Origin: Prorocentrum cordatum
Lineage: Eukaryota; Sar; Dinophyceae; Prorocentrales; Prorocentraceae
Direction: 5' to 3'
Assembly: GCA_963575745.1 (NCBI GenBank)
Contig: CAUYUJ010020749.1
Coordinates: 312,640-376,639 of the forward strand
Length of the DNA stretch: 64,000 nucleotides
Shown here: positions 1 to 10,000 of the stretch, piece by piece
Layout of the letters: every line of letters starts with the position of its first letter
How positions within the stretch are numbered: position 1 is the first letter of the stretch
Position numbers and translations under genes: made by a program
Notes under the pieces: model-generated
What the model was told of the DNA's origin: nothing
The model's input: only the letters and a program-made list of their open reading frames with translations
Database searches by the model: none

Positions 1-3000
1 CTCTTTGTTTGGATCATGGACGTTGCCAGCGTCGTCTCCGTGAGACCAATTCCACGGGGTCTCTCCGTGGTGAGGGCTCCTGGAGGGGCGGTCCATCGGA
101 CACCTGCGCATGTGGCCTTTAAAGGGCTCACACTGACATACTTGCTTTCTGTACGTTTTGCGGTCAGTGATGATCTCCTGCTTCTTCGCCCTTTTGTCCC
201 AGGCCTCTGGCGTCTTGGTCTTGCCGCCCTTGGTACGGATTATCGCGCCAGTCTCGTCCCTTTTGGTACAGTATTCCTTAGAATACCAGTGCCGAAGAGT
301 ATCCATAGAGTAGCCGGGGTACCATCTTATGTACCAATCCGGCACCTGCTGAGCAGATACTCCAACGGAGTGCTCAGTGCTGTATGGATAGCCCGATTCA
401 TCATGCGTAGGGCGTCTAGGAGCTGAGCGGCTCCTTCCGCGGGCTGGCCCCGCTGACGCACTACCACGTGTCACTGGCCTTTGATCGTCATGCTCTGAGT
501 CTCGGGGAGGCGACGGTCGCCTGTCCCTCTTGGCGTACCGCATGTCCTCCGAGTCCTCTGAGCTGTCCTGGACCATGAACACGTTTTGATACGGGCTTCT
601 GAAGTATCCGATGTCATTTAACTGCTCCATCGAGAGGTCGTTAATGTTCATTTGATCGCAACCTTGCATGAATACATCCATAGACCAAGCGGGTGGCCCC
701 GCTGTTGTGTCTAGCATCTCTTCGGCGGGTGACCCCGCTAGAGCTTGGAGTGCTGTAAGCATCTGAGATGCTGACATGTTCGAATCCAAGTATGGACGTA
801 GACGGGCAACTCCTGGGTGCGACAGCAGTTCGTTCATCGTCATCTGCTGCTGTGCTGGCGCACTCAAGAGTCGGATTGCTTCTGAAACCTGCTCTTGGAG
901 CATGTCGTTATAATCTTCTTCGGATTCTTCGGAGTCGGAATACGCGGGATGGCCCCGCATTTCGTCATCGGCGTCTCCCATCTCCGAGCCAGCCCACGAC
1001 GGATTTGGCAGCAACGGCATGCCAATCACTTGTGGGGCCAGCGCGGCGGTGAGTTCTTCCTCTGTTGCCGGGACAGTCTCGGCTTCGGAGACCTCGTCAC
1101 CGGCGGGTGGCCCCGCTGGAAGACCGAACCAAGCATTGTACGCAATCTCATCGACCTCGTCCCAGCCGTGGAACTCGTCGAAGAGGGTCACTGCGTAGTC
1201 TTCCAGGGCCACAGTTGCTTCAGCATAGCGGGCCATCACGTAATACGTGGAGGAGCCCGCAGCGGGAACCGCTTCTGGATTGACGTAAAACTCGTAGTCA
1301 ATGTAATCTATGTCATCCATAAAAGAATTTTGAGCCAAGTGTACGGATCCCTTTCCTTTCCCCTTCGGGCATTGATCGCGCAAATGCTCTGTGCTACCGC
1401 ATGTATGACACTTCATAGTATTACCAGAAGCGTCCCTAGGGTTGCCCCTCCGCCCCTTTCCCTTACCGGAGGTCCGCCTGTGACCCCGACCTTTGCCTCC
1501 GATAAGAACTTCTTCAAAAGCCATATCAGTTAAGGACGTGAGGAAAGCAGTAATACCCCTACCATGCATACGGCGTCTGCGACCCCCTTTACCACGACCC
1601 TTTCCAAATTGTTTGAAATGTCGGCGTACTGCACGTCTCACCTTTCTGACTGGTTTCTTCATAAAGCGCCTCCAACGGCGTTTTGATTTGCGATAAGCCA
1701 TAAAGGCGGCTTCCGCCCTTTGCTGTTCAGAAAGGTGAGTGTCGTCCGCTGGATAGTCATTGCCAGCAGAGACTATTCCATTGTGCTCATCGTCAGATGA
1801 AGTATCTGTGTCAGTGCCAGATTCAAACGGTGAGGGTGGCTGAGACCATTGAGCGGATGACTCCGCTTGGCCCCAGAGGGTTGTGCCCGAGGGCGGGCTT
1901 GCAGTGTAGGCGGCGCCTGGCGAGTAGTTCGACCAGGCGTTTGCCTCAGCTGCCTCTGCCGATACCCGGCCGGTCTGCCCTAGAAGGGCAGTGGCCTCGT
2001 TGGGCATATCGGCTGGGTCAGCCCAGGGATTTGGCTCGCCAGGACCAGCGGGTGACCCCGCAGTCGTGGCATAGACACCTGCATGTGAGTGGTGCCCTGT
2101 GAAGATACCCGCTATGTTGCCAGGAGAGCGCTCGGCAACATGTCCGTAGTTCCTCATCCTGGTCAGCAGCCTGTCATAGTCTGCTTGTGTTCGGGGCATC
2201 TGATGATTGAAGGGCTCAAGCAGGTGTTGGGCTCGTGACGCGCCAACGCCTAACGCTCTGAAGAGAATCAGCGTTAGGATCTGAAAGTTGGGGATGACAA
2301 AGCCAACAGAGTTAGCCTCGTCACGGGCCATCTCGAATCGAGCTAATACCGAGTCGATTCGCTCGCCCCTTTCGACGCGGAAGTCGATAAGGGCCGTGCC
2401 AGAGTTGAGCTGGCGCTCATCTTCCAGATTTTCAAATTTGGTGCTCAGTAAGTACAGTATGTAGGTTACTGCATCCGTTGGCTGTCCATTGACAGTTACA
2501 CCATAATTGATGATCTGGGAGGGGACCTGCATGGCGATACGACGAGCCAGACCCTGAAGGCCTCGTTGTAGTGCTGCAGCTTGTTGTGGTGGTGTCATAT
2601 TGCCGCTCGTTACGTTTAACCATGCATGTACTTCGCGAACGTATTCGCGGAAAGGCGTAGTACCGGCAGGGTCCCATGAAGGGCCAGTAGTACGCGTGTC
2701 GTCCATCCCCTGCCGCATGTATCCCACAGCACATCCCATTATCACCCATAGAATGCCGAAGATAGTTATCTTGATCCAATGCATATGCATTTCGGCTTCG
2801 GTGATTGGTTTAGGCTGTGGTTTGTCAGGCTCTGGCGTGGTAGCCGTGAGGCGCCTGACCGGCACGGGATGCAGGTGGCCCCGCTGCGGGTAGCCCCGCA
2901 GGGTGACCACGTTCTCGATCGAGTTGCCGATTGGCATCTGGTGGAAGTCAGGAGTGAAGTAGCGCAGTGAAGTAGGAGAAAGCGTCTCGAGTTCGCGGGT

Positions 3001-3288
3001 GACCCCGCTAGCTCGATCGCGGACTGGCTCCGCTCCTCGCAGAGCCGGCGCAACATGGTATTCCACCGTGGTAGTAGTCCACCAAGTTGTGCCGTGGATT
3101 ACTGGAATCAGAGCGAGAGCCAGCCACACGAGAGTGTAGCCAGCTCCGCTACCAAGTCGAAAACAAGCTGGTAAGCTTAGGTATACAGTCCGCCTTAGGC
3201 GCTTCCATATCCCAGGCTTAGGCTCATAGCGCATGAGCAAGAGAGCGAGACGAAGCATGGGATCTGGAGTATAGAGTAGGATGGGCAT
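1..3288 (-). CDS. Gag part of a Ty1/copia-like retrotransposon, partial
   Basis: Seen: the minus strand is open from the Met codon at 3286-3288 (an in-frame stop lies just upstream at 3316-3318) to position 1 with no stop, at least 1,096 codons. It runs off the window, so the C-terminus is missing. Likely membrane segments lie at residues about 51-72 and 171-190. A helical Gag-like region covers about 212-390. A strongly basic Arg/Lys stretch covers about 530-580. A CCHC zinc knuckle, CX2CX4HX4C, has C627, C630, H635 and C640 and is followed by a Lys/Gly run. The rest is acidic and Pro/Ser-rich. Known: a zinc knuckle after a helical Gag is typical of copia-type nucleocapsid; the helical region resembles abundant dinoflagellate copia proteins. 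Inference: protease, integrase and reverse transcriptase lie beyond the left edge. Odd: the N-terminal membrane segments and length are unusual for copia Gag, and ten short palindromes interrupt the frame. No LTR was recognised. Confidence 0.85.
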   Translation of the reverse strand, partial: MPILLYTPDPMLRLALLLMRYEPKPGIWKRLRRTVYLSLPACFRLGSGAGYTLVWLALALIPVIHGTTWWTTTTVEYHVAPALRGAEPVRDRASGVTRELETLSPTSLRYFTPDFHQMPIGNSIENVVTLRGYPQRGHLHPVPVRRLTATTPEPDKPQPKPITEAEMHMHWIKITIFGILWVIMGCAVGYMRQGMDDTRTTGPSWDPAGTTPFREYVREVHAWLNVTSGNMTPPQQAAALQRGLQGLARRIAMQVPSQIINYGVTVNGQPTDAVTYILYLLSTKFENLEDERQLNSGTALIDFRVERGERIDSVLARFEMARDEANSVGFVIPNFQILTLILFRALGVGASRAQHLLEPFNHQMPRTQADYDRLLTRMRNYGHVAERSPGNIAGIFTGHHSHAGVYATTAGSPAGPGEPNPWADPADMPNEATALLGQTGRVSAEAAEANAWSNYSPGAAYTASPPSGTTLWGQAESSAQWSQPPSPFESGTDTDTSSDDEHNGIVSAGNDYPADDTHLSEQQRAEAAFMAYRKSKRRWRRFMKKPVRKVRRAVRRHFKQFGKGRGKGGRRRRMHGRGITAFLTSLTDMAFEEVLIGGKGRGHRRTSGKGKGRRGNPRDASGNTMKCHTCGSTEHLRDQCPKGKGKGSVHLAQNSFMDDIDYIDYEFYVNPEAVPAAGSSTYYVMARYAEATVALEDYAVTLFDEFHGWDEVDEIAYNAWFGLPAGPPAGDEVSEAETVPATEEELTAALAPQVIGMPLLPNPSWAGSEMGDADDEMRGHPAYSDSEESEEDYNDMLQEQVSEAIRLLSAPAQQQMTMNELLSHPGVARLRPYLDSNMSASQMLTALQALAGSPAEEMLDTTAGPPAWSMDVFMQGCDQMNINDLSMEQLNDIGYFRSPYQNVFMVQDSSEDSEDMRYAKRDRRPSPPRDSEHDDQRPVTRGSASAGPARGRSRSAPRRPTHDESGYPYSTEHSVGVSAQQVPDWYIRWYPGYSMDTLRHWYSKEYCTKRDETGAIIRTKGGKTKTPEAWDKRAKKQEIITDRKTYRKQVCQCEPFKGHMRRCPMDRPSRSPHHGETPWNWSHGDDAGNVHDPNKE
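439..3033. repeat. Ten dispersed 14-16 bp palindromes within the Gag frame
   Basis: Copies: 439-453 GCGGG-CTGGC-CCCGC; 688-703 AGCGGG-TGGC-CCCGCT; 725-738 GCGGG-TGAC-CCCGC; 944-958 GCGGG-ATGGC-CCCGC; 1103-1116; 1852-1867 AGCGGA-TGAC-TCCGCT; 2048-2061; 2885-2900 TGCGGG-TAGC-CCCGCA; 2995-3008; 3019-3033 GCGGA-CTGGC-TCCGC. A looser relative is at 427-440. The stem changes on both sides together (G-C to A-T at the fifth pair; A-T versus T-A at the outer pair). The copies occupy all three codon phases, so they are not one repeated peptide motif. Confidence 0.85.
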
Positions 3289-3436
3289 CGTCAATGGAAA
3301 GGATGTTTTCCGATCTCAGATGCAAGTAGTGCGCCTCAGTGAGGCACAGTCACATATTAGGCCGGGCCCGGCTTGAGCCAGGCACGGCAGCGGTACATGC
3401 TCGATTTATACCTCGCCTTTAACCTTCTCCGTTTAA
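3289..3436. other. Upstream flank of the Gag frame
   Basis: This 150-bp stretch separates the Gag start from the 90-bp satellite array. It should hold the 5' leader and primer-binding site of the retroelement if the element is intact. I see no clear LTR end, no TG...CA boundary and no primer-binding match that I would trust, so the element may be 5'-truncated. Confidence 0.4.
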
Positions 3437-4180
3437 AGTTAGGGAGCTCCACCGAAGGCCCCTGTGGCTGCGTTCGCATGGCGGCGCCGCACCCATTTCG
3501 GCACATCCCTCACACGTTTCGTGGCCCCATAGGGAGCTCCACCGAAGGCCCCAGTGGCTGCGTTCGCATGGCGGCGCCGCACCCATTTCGGCACACCCCT
3601 CACACGCTTCGTGGCCCCATAGGGAGCTCCACCGAAGGCCCTGTGGACTGCGTTGGCATTGGCGGCGCCGCACTTTTCGGCACACCCCTCACACGTTTCG
3701 TGGCCCCATAGGGAGTTCCACCGAAGGCCCCAGTGGCTGCGTTCGCATGGCGGCGCCGCACCCATTCGGCACACCCCTCACAGTTCGTGGCCCCATAGGG
3801 AGCTCCACCGAAGGCCCCAGTGGCTGCGTTGGCATGGCGGCGTTTTCGGCACACCCCTCACACGCTTTCGTGGCCCCATAGGAGCTCCACCGAAGGCCCC
3901 AGTGGCTGCGTTGGCATGGCGGCGCCGCACCCATTTCGGCACACCCCTCACACGTTTCGTGGCCCCATAGGGAGCTCCACCGAAGGCCCCAGTGTCTGCG
4001 TTCGCATGGCGGCGCCGCACCCATTTCGGCACACCCCTTACACGCTTCGTGGCTCCATAGGGAGCTCAACCGAAGCTCCCAGTGGCTGCGTTCGCATGGC
4101 GGCGCCGCACCGAAGAAGATGTTCACTATTGCGGTACTCACAGTACTCACAGCTGCAGATGGTTGGGTCCTTCGCCAGGT
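3437..4180 (-). mobile_element. 90-bp satellite element, truncated copy (array 1)
   Basis: About 7.5 tandem units of about 90 bp (unit starts near 3441, 3531, 3621, 3710, 3798, 3881, 3970 and 4059), each with GGGAGCTCCACCGAAGGCCC and a CACACGTTTCGTGGCCCCAT block. The right end holds the family's leader in minus orientation, with ATGGTTGGG at 4159-4167 and two GTGAGTA motifs on the minus strand. The tail with the partner CCCAACCAT is absent, and the array stops next to the retroelement leader at about 3437. Confidence 0.85.
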
Positions 4181-4188
4181 TTTTTTTT

Positions 4189-4223
<35 letters not shown>
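4180..4223. repeat. T-run followed by (GT)n
   Basis: A run of about 14 T is followed directly by about 15 GT dinucleotides, abutting the leader end of array 1. Confidence 0.95.
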
Positions 4224-4224
<1 letters not shown>

Positions 4225-4229
4225 CGCCT

Positions 4230-4675
4230 TTTCGGCTTCCCGGCGCTCCCAGACTGGCCTAGAGGCCCCCAAGACAGCCCCAAGACGGCCCAAGAGGCCT
4301 CCAAGAGGGCCCCAAAACGGCCTCAAAGGGCCCCAAGACGGCCCGAGAGGTGCATAGCGGCTCCCACAACGGCCCAAGAAGGCCCCAAAACGGCTTCAAA
4401 AGGAGCCTGACACGAACCGAAAATCCAAGCCTTCTGCCCCAAGAGGCCCCCAGGAGGCCCCAAGAGGCGCCCAGGAGGCCCCACGATGCCCCCAAGAGAC
4501 CCCCAACAGTCTCCAAGAGGTCCCCTAGAGGCGTAAAAGAAGCCCCAAGAGGCCCCGAAACGGCCCCCAAGAGGCGTCTACACTGCCTCCAACCGGAGGC
4601 CCCCCACGAGATCCCAACGAACACCCAATATGCTGCACAGCCACAACCCAACCACGATGGCGGGATGGGCCGAAG
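4230..4675. repeat. CCAAGACGGCC degenerate array with terminal motif
   Basis: The block starts after TTTTCGGCTTCCCGGCGCTCC and consists of degenerate units of about 10-11 bp of the CCAAGACGGC and CCAAGAGGCC type. It ends with a conserved tail, CCACAACCCAACCACGATGG then CGGGATGGGC, at 4641-4670. Similar tails occur at 26115, 30113 and 39712. Confidence 0.8.
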
Positions 4676-4689
4676 GCCATCATATAGTT

Positions 4690-4770
4690 TTCGCCATATA
4701 GTTGGCACCACATAGCTTACACAACATAGCTCATATCTTACACAGCATAGCTTCTACCACATATGCTTTC
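4690..4770. repeat. Degenerate ACATAGCTTACACCAC repeats
   Basis: Several imperfect units of about 15-16 bp (CACATAGCTTACACAACATA and similar). The same family recurs at 6290-6440 and, in the opposite orientation, at 7150-7500. Confidence 0.7.
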
Positions 4771-4859
4771 ATTTCGAAAGAGGAATACACGATCGGGACG
4801 GCTTGTCGTGTTGCAAGTTACATATGTAAGTGACCCATCGCCCATCCTAAATATGAGCC

Positions 4860-5480
4860 CATACAATCCCAGGCCGTCGTTTCGCTTCCCCCCCTTTCGG
4901 TTCCCTGTCAAAAACACCAGTACGCGCACAAAACTGGACGAAGTTCACACGCGCGTGTCGTTGTGCGCGCATGCCGGAATCCTTTGAAAACCTTCGGTTC
5001 TCCAGGAGTTTCAAAATCGAGCGTGACCAAACAAAGGCACATGAATTCGCAACGGGTGTGCTCAAAAAGCCTGCGCTCGCGTTCGTGCAGATTCGTTTGA
5101 AAAAGCGTCGGTTTTCATCATTGTCCGACAGTTTACCAAACGGGCCTCTCGCGCGCGCACGTCGAAATCGTTCGAACGCCCGTGCACGCGTGTTGTCGCA
5201 AGAATCGTTTGTAAGAAACGGGACGAAGTGCACGCGCGCGCGTCGTCGCGCGCGCATGCCGATTGTTTTCGAAAACCGTCGGTTTCGTAAGGTTTAAAAA
5301 CAGCTGTCCTGAAAACCTAATCAAAAACACGCTGTGCGTCCTTTTCAAAACGAGAGCAATGTCCTTCAAAAAACCATGTCCTGAAAACACATCTCACATC
5401 GCTGTTTACAAAAACAGCTTGCGCGCGAGCTCTGGCGAATCCTTGAAAAAACCTTATGTTTTTCAACGTTGCCATCAAAT
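4860..5480. repeat. Diverged repeats with GCGCGCATGCCG and AAAACCGTCGGTTT motifs
   Basis: Two similar blocks, 4938-5002 and 5222-5288, lie 284 bp apart. Each has GACGAAGT, a CG-rich run, GCGCGCATGCCG, then GAAAACCnTCGGTT. Shorter related pieces lie between and after them. A related motif set (AAAACCnnnGGTTTT beside GCGCGCGC) reappears at 51540-51860. No convincing coding content. Confidence 0.55.
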
Positions 5481-5900
5481 TCAATGAAGCGGGCCTTTCG
5501 CGCCGCATGTCGAAATCATCCAGATGCCCTTTGCGCGCGTCTCGGGGGGGACGGGCCGTGTCAAATCATACCACGCGGGCCACTCGCGCCCGTCGACCGT
5601 GCGCGCCAGTCGATCTCCTTCCAAAACCTTCATCACCGTCGCGAAGACATCGTCATCGCTATCGGCGGGCGTGATCAATGTCGGCGCTGTCATTGGCCTT
5701 GCCGTCGTCATCGCTACCATCGTCACCATTATCGCTACTCTCGTCATCGTCTCTACCTTTGAAGACGTCGCCATGATACCGCGCCCGCCCAAGTCACCGA
5801 CTGGCACTGAAGTGCCCGCTGGAAGTGTCAAGCGGTCTGCGACACCGGGGCAGCGCCGGTAGCGCCGCACTAGCTGGTCGCTGCGCGCGCGAGCATGCAC
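5481..5900 (-). CDS. Possible exon of unknown function
   Basis: A minus-strand open frame of 139 codons. The part at about 5500-5670 has protein-like composition (DSDDDVFATVMKVLEGD, then a Trp-containing stretch). The middle is a low-complexity Met/Thr run caused by imperfect GAT/GTC repeats at about 5670-5760. I recognise no family and no clear splice sites. It could equally be a chance frame in biased sequence. Confidence 0.2.
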   Translation of the reverse strand: MHARARSDQLVRRYRRCPGVADRLTLPAGTSVPVGDLGGRGIMATSSKVETMTRVAIMVTMVAMTTARPMTAPTLITPADSDDDVFATVMKVLEGDRLARTVDGREWPAWYDLTRPVPPETRAKGIWMISTCGAKGPLH

Positions 5901-5934
5901 GGGCTAGCGCGGCCGTAGGGATCAGGAGAGCCCA

Positions 5935-6130
5935 GAATCAAATCGACAAGCTGGATCGGCGATCGACATGAATCGGACCGACGGAAATCGACAACCGAGT
6001 CGGGAAAAGTCGAATCGGCTGACATAGGCAAGCTAGTACGCCTTCATTGAAAAATCGAATCCCAAATCGGAATCCGAAATCGAAAACCGTCGATATCGAA
6101 TCGAATCGAATCGGAGGAGTCGAAGTGAGC
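5935..6130. repeat. Degenerate AATCG-rich tract
   Basis: Many imperfect AATCG, GAATCG and ATCGAC units, densest at 6045-6120. No coding content recognised; the surrounding 5900-6290 is otherwise unassigned. Confidence 0.6.
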
Positions 6131-6289
6131 CCTAGCAGAGATGCACCAGCCAACGCCAAGCACTCCTCGCAATCGCAGTCGCATGTGTTTGGCAAACCAA
6201 GTTGCGGGTGGGAGGGTGGGATGTTTGCTGGAGCGGTGGAGTTGACAACGGCAGGGTGACTTACAAGCCATAGTTTCCACCTCGAGTTC

Positions 6290-6440
6290 ACACCGCCTAG
6301 CTTACGTGACATAGCTTACACTCCGCAACTTACACAGCATAGCGTGCACCTCATCAACTCACACCACTTAGCTTACGCGACATAGTTTGCATCAAATAGC
6401 TTACACTGCATAGCCTTCACCTCCACAGTTCAATCACACA
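6290..6440. repeat. Degenerate ACATAGCTTACACCAC repeats (second block)
   Basis: Units such as GCTTACGTGACATAGCTTAC and TAGCTTACACTGCATAG in the same orientation as the block at 4690-4770. Confidence 0.7.
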
Positions 6441-6681
6441 CTGTTTGGGGTCCACGCTGGCTAACACTCTGTTCTCAAATATCCGGGGGCACGGTTGCCG
6501 TCGGTCGTTGGCCTGCCTGAGGTGGCCGAGGGGCTTTGCGCGAGTCCCCCAGGTCACAGGGGGGATAGGAAAGCTCCGTGGGGCACCTACTGGCGAGCTG
6601 GCTTTTCTGACTTGCTGCGCCCACTGTATTGGAATGTTCCCAAGAACGGTAGGCGACTTGCGGACACATCCCTGCAGCCGA

Positions 6682-7097
6682 TCAACGTTGGACAGCTACC
6701 CTATCTCCAATCTCTGGGCCCGCAGAAGCTGGTCTGGGCATCAGAGGCCTACAGAGTGCGAACTGCTTGAACCACTGTCTGCACCTCGCCGACTCTACGA
6801 TGAGGAACGAGTGGACGAGAAGCTCGAGGCGGAGGAGGAGGAAGACGACGAAGACGACCTGAGGGTGATTGGGGGCGGGATGGCGAGGGGCAGGCGCAGG
6901 AGGGTAGGGGTGAGGAAAGGCCCCGCGCAACGGACAGGACGTCTTTTGAGCTCTGTCGCTGCCGCCGCTGGGCCATCCGACCAGCAGGTCGTCCTTCGCG
7001 CAGCCTGCCTCCATTAGCCCGGGGATGCGCCGCAGCTCCACCTCGTATCCCCTCTCGTGCGCCCACATCGCTCGGTCCAGGTTCACGGCCGTTTTGG
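6682..7097 (-). CDS. Methyltransferase gene last exon
   Basis: Acceptor TATTCTGGCCCAG (CAG at 7098-7100). The frame reads KTAVNLDRAMWAHERGYEVE, then CAKDDLLVGWPSGG, the expected C-terminal signature. It stays open for about 90 more codons to a stop at 6682-6684; that tail is Pro-rich and unrecognised. Confidence 0.75.
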
Positions 7098-10000
7098 CTG
7101 GGCCAGAATAAGAAACATGTTATAGCCAGCGTGGGCCCTAAACAGTGAGTTATTGCACTGTGGAGGTGCAAGGTCTGTTGTGTGAGCTGTGTGGTGTGAG
7201 TTGTGTGGTGCAAGTTATGGTTCGCCAGCTGTGTTGTGTAACATATGGTGTGTAAAGATGTATGGTGATATATATATATATGGTGTAAGCTATGTTATGC
7301 AAGTAAGATGGAACGTCGGAATAACCCATGCTGTGTAATATATGTGGAGTGGTATAGATGATATGAGCTATGCGGTAACCGCTCAGCAGCGTAAGCTATG
7401 TGGTCTAACCTGTCCTGTGCAAGCCATATGGTGGGAGCTGTGCGATATGAACTATGCATTGCGAGCTATGCTGTGCAAGCCCTGTGGTGTAAGCTATGTC
7501 ACGCGAGCACCGTGGTGATCACGCACGGGGCAGCAGAGGGGCGCCCAGGAACGGGGACGGGCACCAGTGGGGCAAAAGCTCGAGAAACCCACCCAGCGCA
7601 CGGAGCGTCCATTTGGCGCCCACCAGCGGGCACGGGCGCCAACGCGGCGAATCCTCGAGAAACCCTCCCTGCGCTCAGGGCGCCCACGAGGCGCCCACGA
7701 GCGGGCACGGGCGCCAACGTGGTGAAAATCCGGGAGACCGATCCAATGACTTAAGAACGCCATGTAAGAACCCCTCAGTGCAAGCACGGTTCGGGGAAAT
7801 TGCATGAACATGAAACGCTTGGAAGTCCGCACAGATTGCTCCAATCGGCGTTGAACCACCTAGTGGCGCTTCTGGCGTCGCTCGTGGCGCGCTCCGCGCG
7901 CGAGGGGGGGGCCCAGCGCCGAGCCAAGAAAAATCCACGCGGACCTTCGAACGCTCTTGCTTGTGATGTTTCCTCTTCTCCGATGGGTAGAACACGTCCC
8001 CGAAGCGCGGGTGCCCCTCCTGGCCCGAGTCCGCGAGGCTGGCCAGCTCCGCGTACTCCGCCCCGGACACCTGAGCGACGGAGAGGAAGGGGTCTTACGC
8101 GAGATGACGGGGCGACCACAGGCGTGTTGGCTTACGCGGCCGCCAGCGCGGCACGCTACAACACAAAAAACCAGGGAGCTCACGCCCGACCTCACGCGGG
8201 CAGCTTGCGCGCGAGTGTCTGCGCAGTCGGACCCCTCTTCTGCGTCGCCCGCCTGCTTCGACAGCCACTCGGAGCGCGGCCGCTGGAGCTCTCCCGCGCT
8301 GCGCCGCTGAAGCGCCAGGCCCTCGAGGGCCGTGAAGCACTCCGAGCCAGGCGGGCCCCAGATGGCGAAGGCAGGAAGAAGAGACGACCAGCAGACGCAT
8401 GAGCTTCCGGAGGTGCTCAGCCCTCGGGCGTCTCGAACAAAAGAAAGAGACAGAGGCTTTCAGGTGTTTCGGCCCCTCGGAGCCCAGGCCTCGGGACCAT
8501 TAAAACATGACTCGGGATGAATTAGCCTGGCGAAGGACCCAACCATATGCAATTGTGAGTAATGCTGGTGTGAGTACCGTCTTCGGTGGATCTCCCTATG
8601 GGGCCACGAACCGTTTGAGGGGTGTGCCGAAATGGGTGTGGGGGCGGCGTGCGAACGTTGCCACTGCGGCCTTCGGTGGAGCTCCTTATGGGGCCACGTG
8701 GTCGCGAAACCTGTGAGGGTGCACCGGAATTGGTGTAGGAGGGCGGCGATGCGAAACGCAGGACATGCGGGCCTTCGGTGGAGCTCCCCCGTGGGCCACG
8801 AAAACGTGTGAGGGGTGTGCGAAAGTGGTAGGGGGGGCGGCCATGCGAGCGCAGCAACTGGGGCCTTCGGTGGAGCTCCCTATGGGGCCACGAAACGTGT
8901 GAGGGGTGTGCCGAAATGGGTGTGGGGGCGCATGCGAACCCAGTCACTGGGGCCTTCAGTGGAAATCCCCATGGGGCCACGAAACGTGTGAGGGATGTGC
9001 CGAAATGGGTGTTGGGGAGGCATACGAACCAGGCCACTGGGGCCTTCGGTGGAGCTCCCTATGGGGCCACGAAACGTGTGAGGGGTGTGCCGAAATGGGT
9101 GGTGGGGAGGAATGCGGACCCTGCCACTGGGGCCTTCGGTGGAGCTCCCGATGGGGCCACGAAACGTGTGAGGGGTGTGCCGAAATGGGTGGTGGGGAGG
9201 CATGCCGAACCCTGCCACTGCGGGGCCTTCGGGGACGCGTTCCCTATGGGGCCACGAAAACGTGTGAGGGATTGTGGCCGAAATGGGTGGGTCGGGGAGG
9301 CATGTCGAACCCTGCCACTGGGGCCTTCGGTGGAGCTCCCTATGGGGCCACGAAACGTGTGAGGGGTGTGCCGAAATGGGTGGTGGGAAGGCATGCGAAC
9401 CCTGCCACTGGGGCCTTCGGTGGAGCTCCCTATGGGGCCACGAAACGTGTGAGGGGTATGCCGAAATGGGTGGTGGGGAGGCATGCGAACCTAGCCACTG
9501 GAGGCCTTCAGGTGGAGCTCCCTATGGGAGGGGCCACGAAAAACGTGTCCTAATGGTTGAGGGGTTGTGCCGAATGTTGCGTGTGTGAGGCATGCGAACC
9601 CGCCACTGGGGCCTTCGGTGGAGCTCCCTATGGGGCCACGAATCGTGTGAGGGTGTGCCGAAATGGGTGGTGGGGAGGCATGCGAACCCTGCCACTGGGG
9701 CCTTCGGTGGAGCTCCCTATGGGGCCACGAATCGTGTGAGTGGTGTGCCGAAATGGGTGGTGGGGAGGCATGCGAACCCTAGAGGGGGGAGGGCGAGGAG
9801 GAGGAGGAGAGGAACGCGCAAAACGAGGACCCAACACCACAGGATGGTTGGGAAAAACTGGTACAAGGAAGTGGTCGAGAGGTCGGGGGCCCGCGTCTCG
9901 AAAGAAGATCGGGGCGCCAGATGTCTGGGTCTACTATCTGCGCCGAAATCCCCTTCCTGGATTCGTTGCATCGGCACCAGAATCCCCTCCCTGCCGCGCG

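Noticed and set aside
3289-3436. An LTR and primer-binding site upstream of Gag
   Set aside because: I looked for TG...CA ends, a repeat of the leader elsewhere in the window and an initiator-tRNA match, and found none.
3437-9785. The 90-bp arrays as CRISPR arrays
   Set aside because: There are no short identical repeats separated by unique spacers; the whole unit repeats. The context is eukaryotic.
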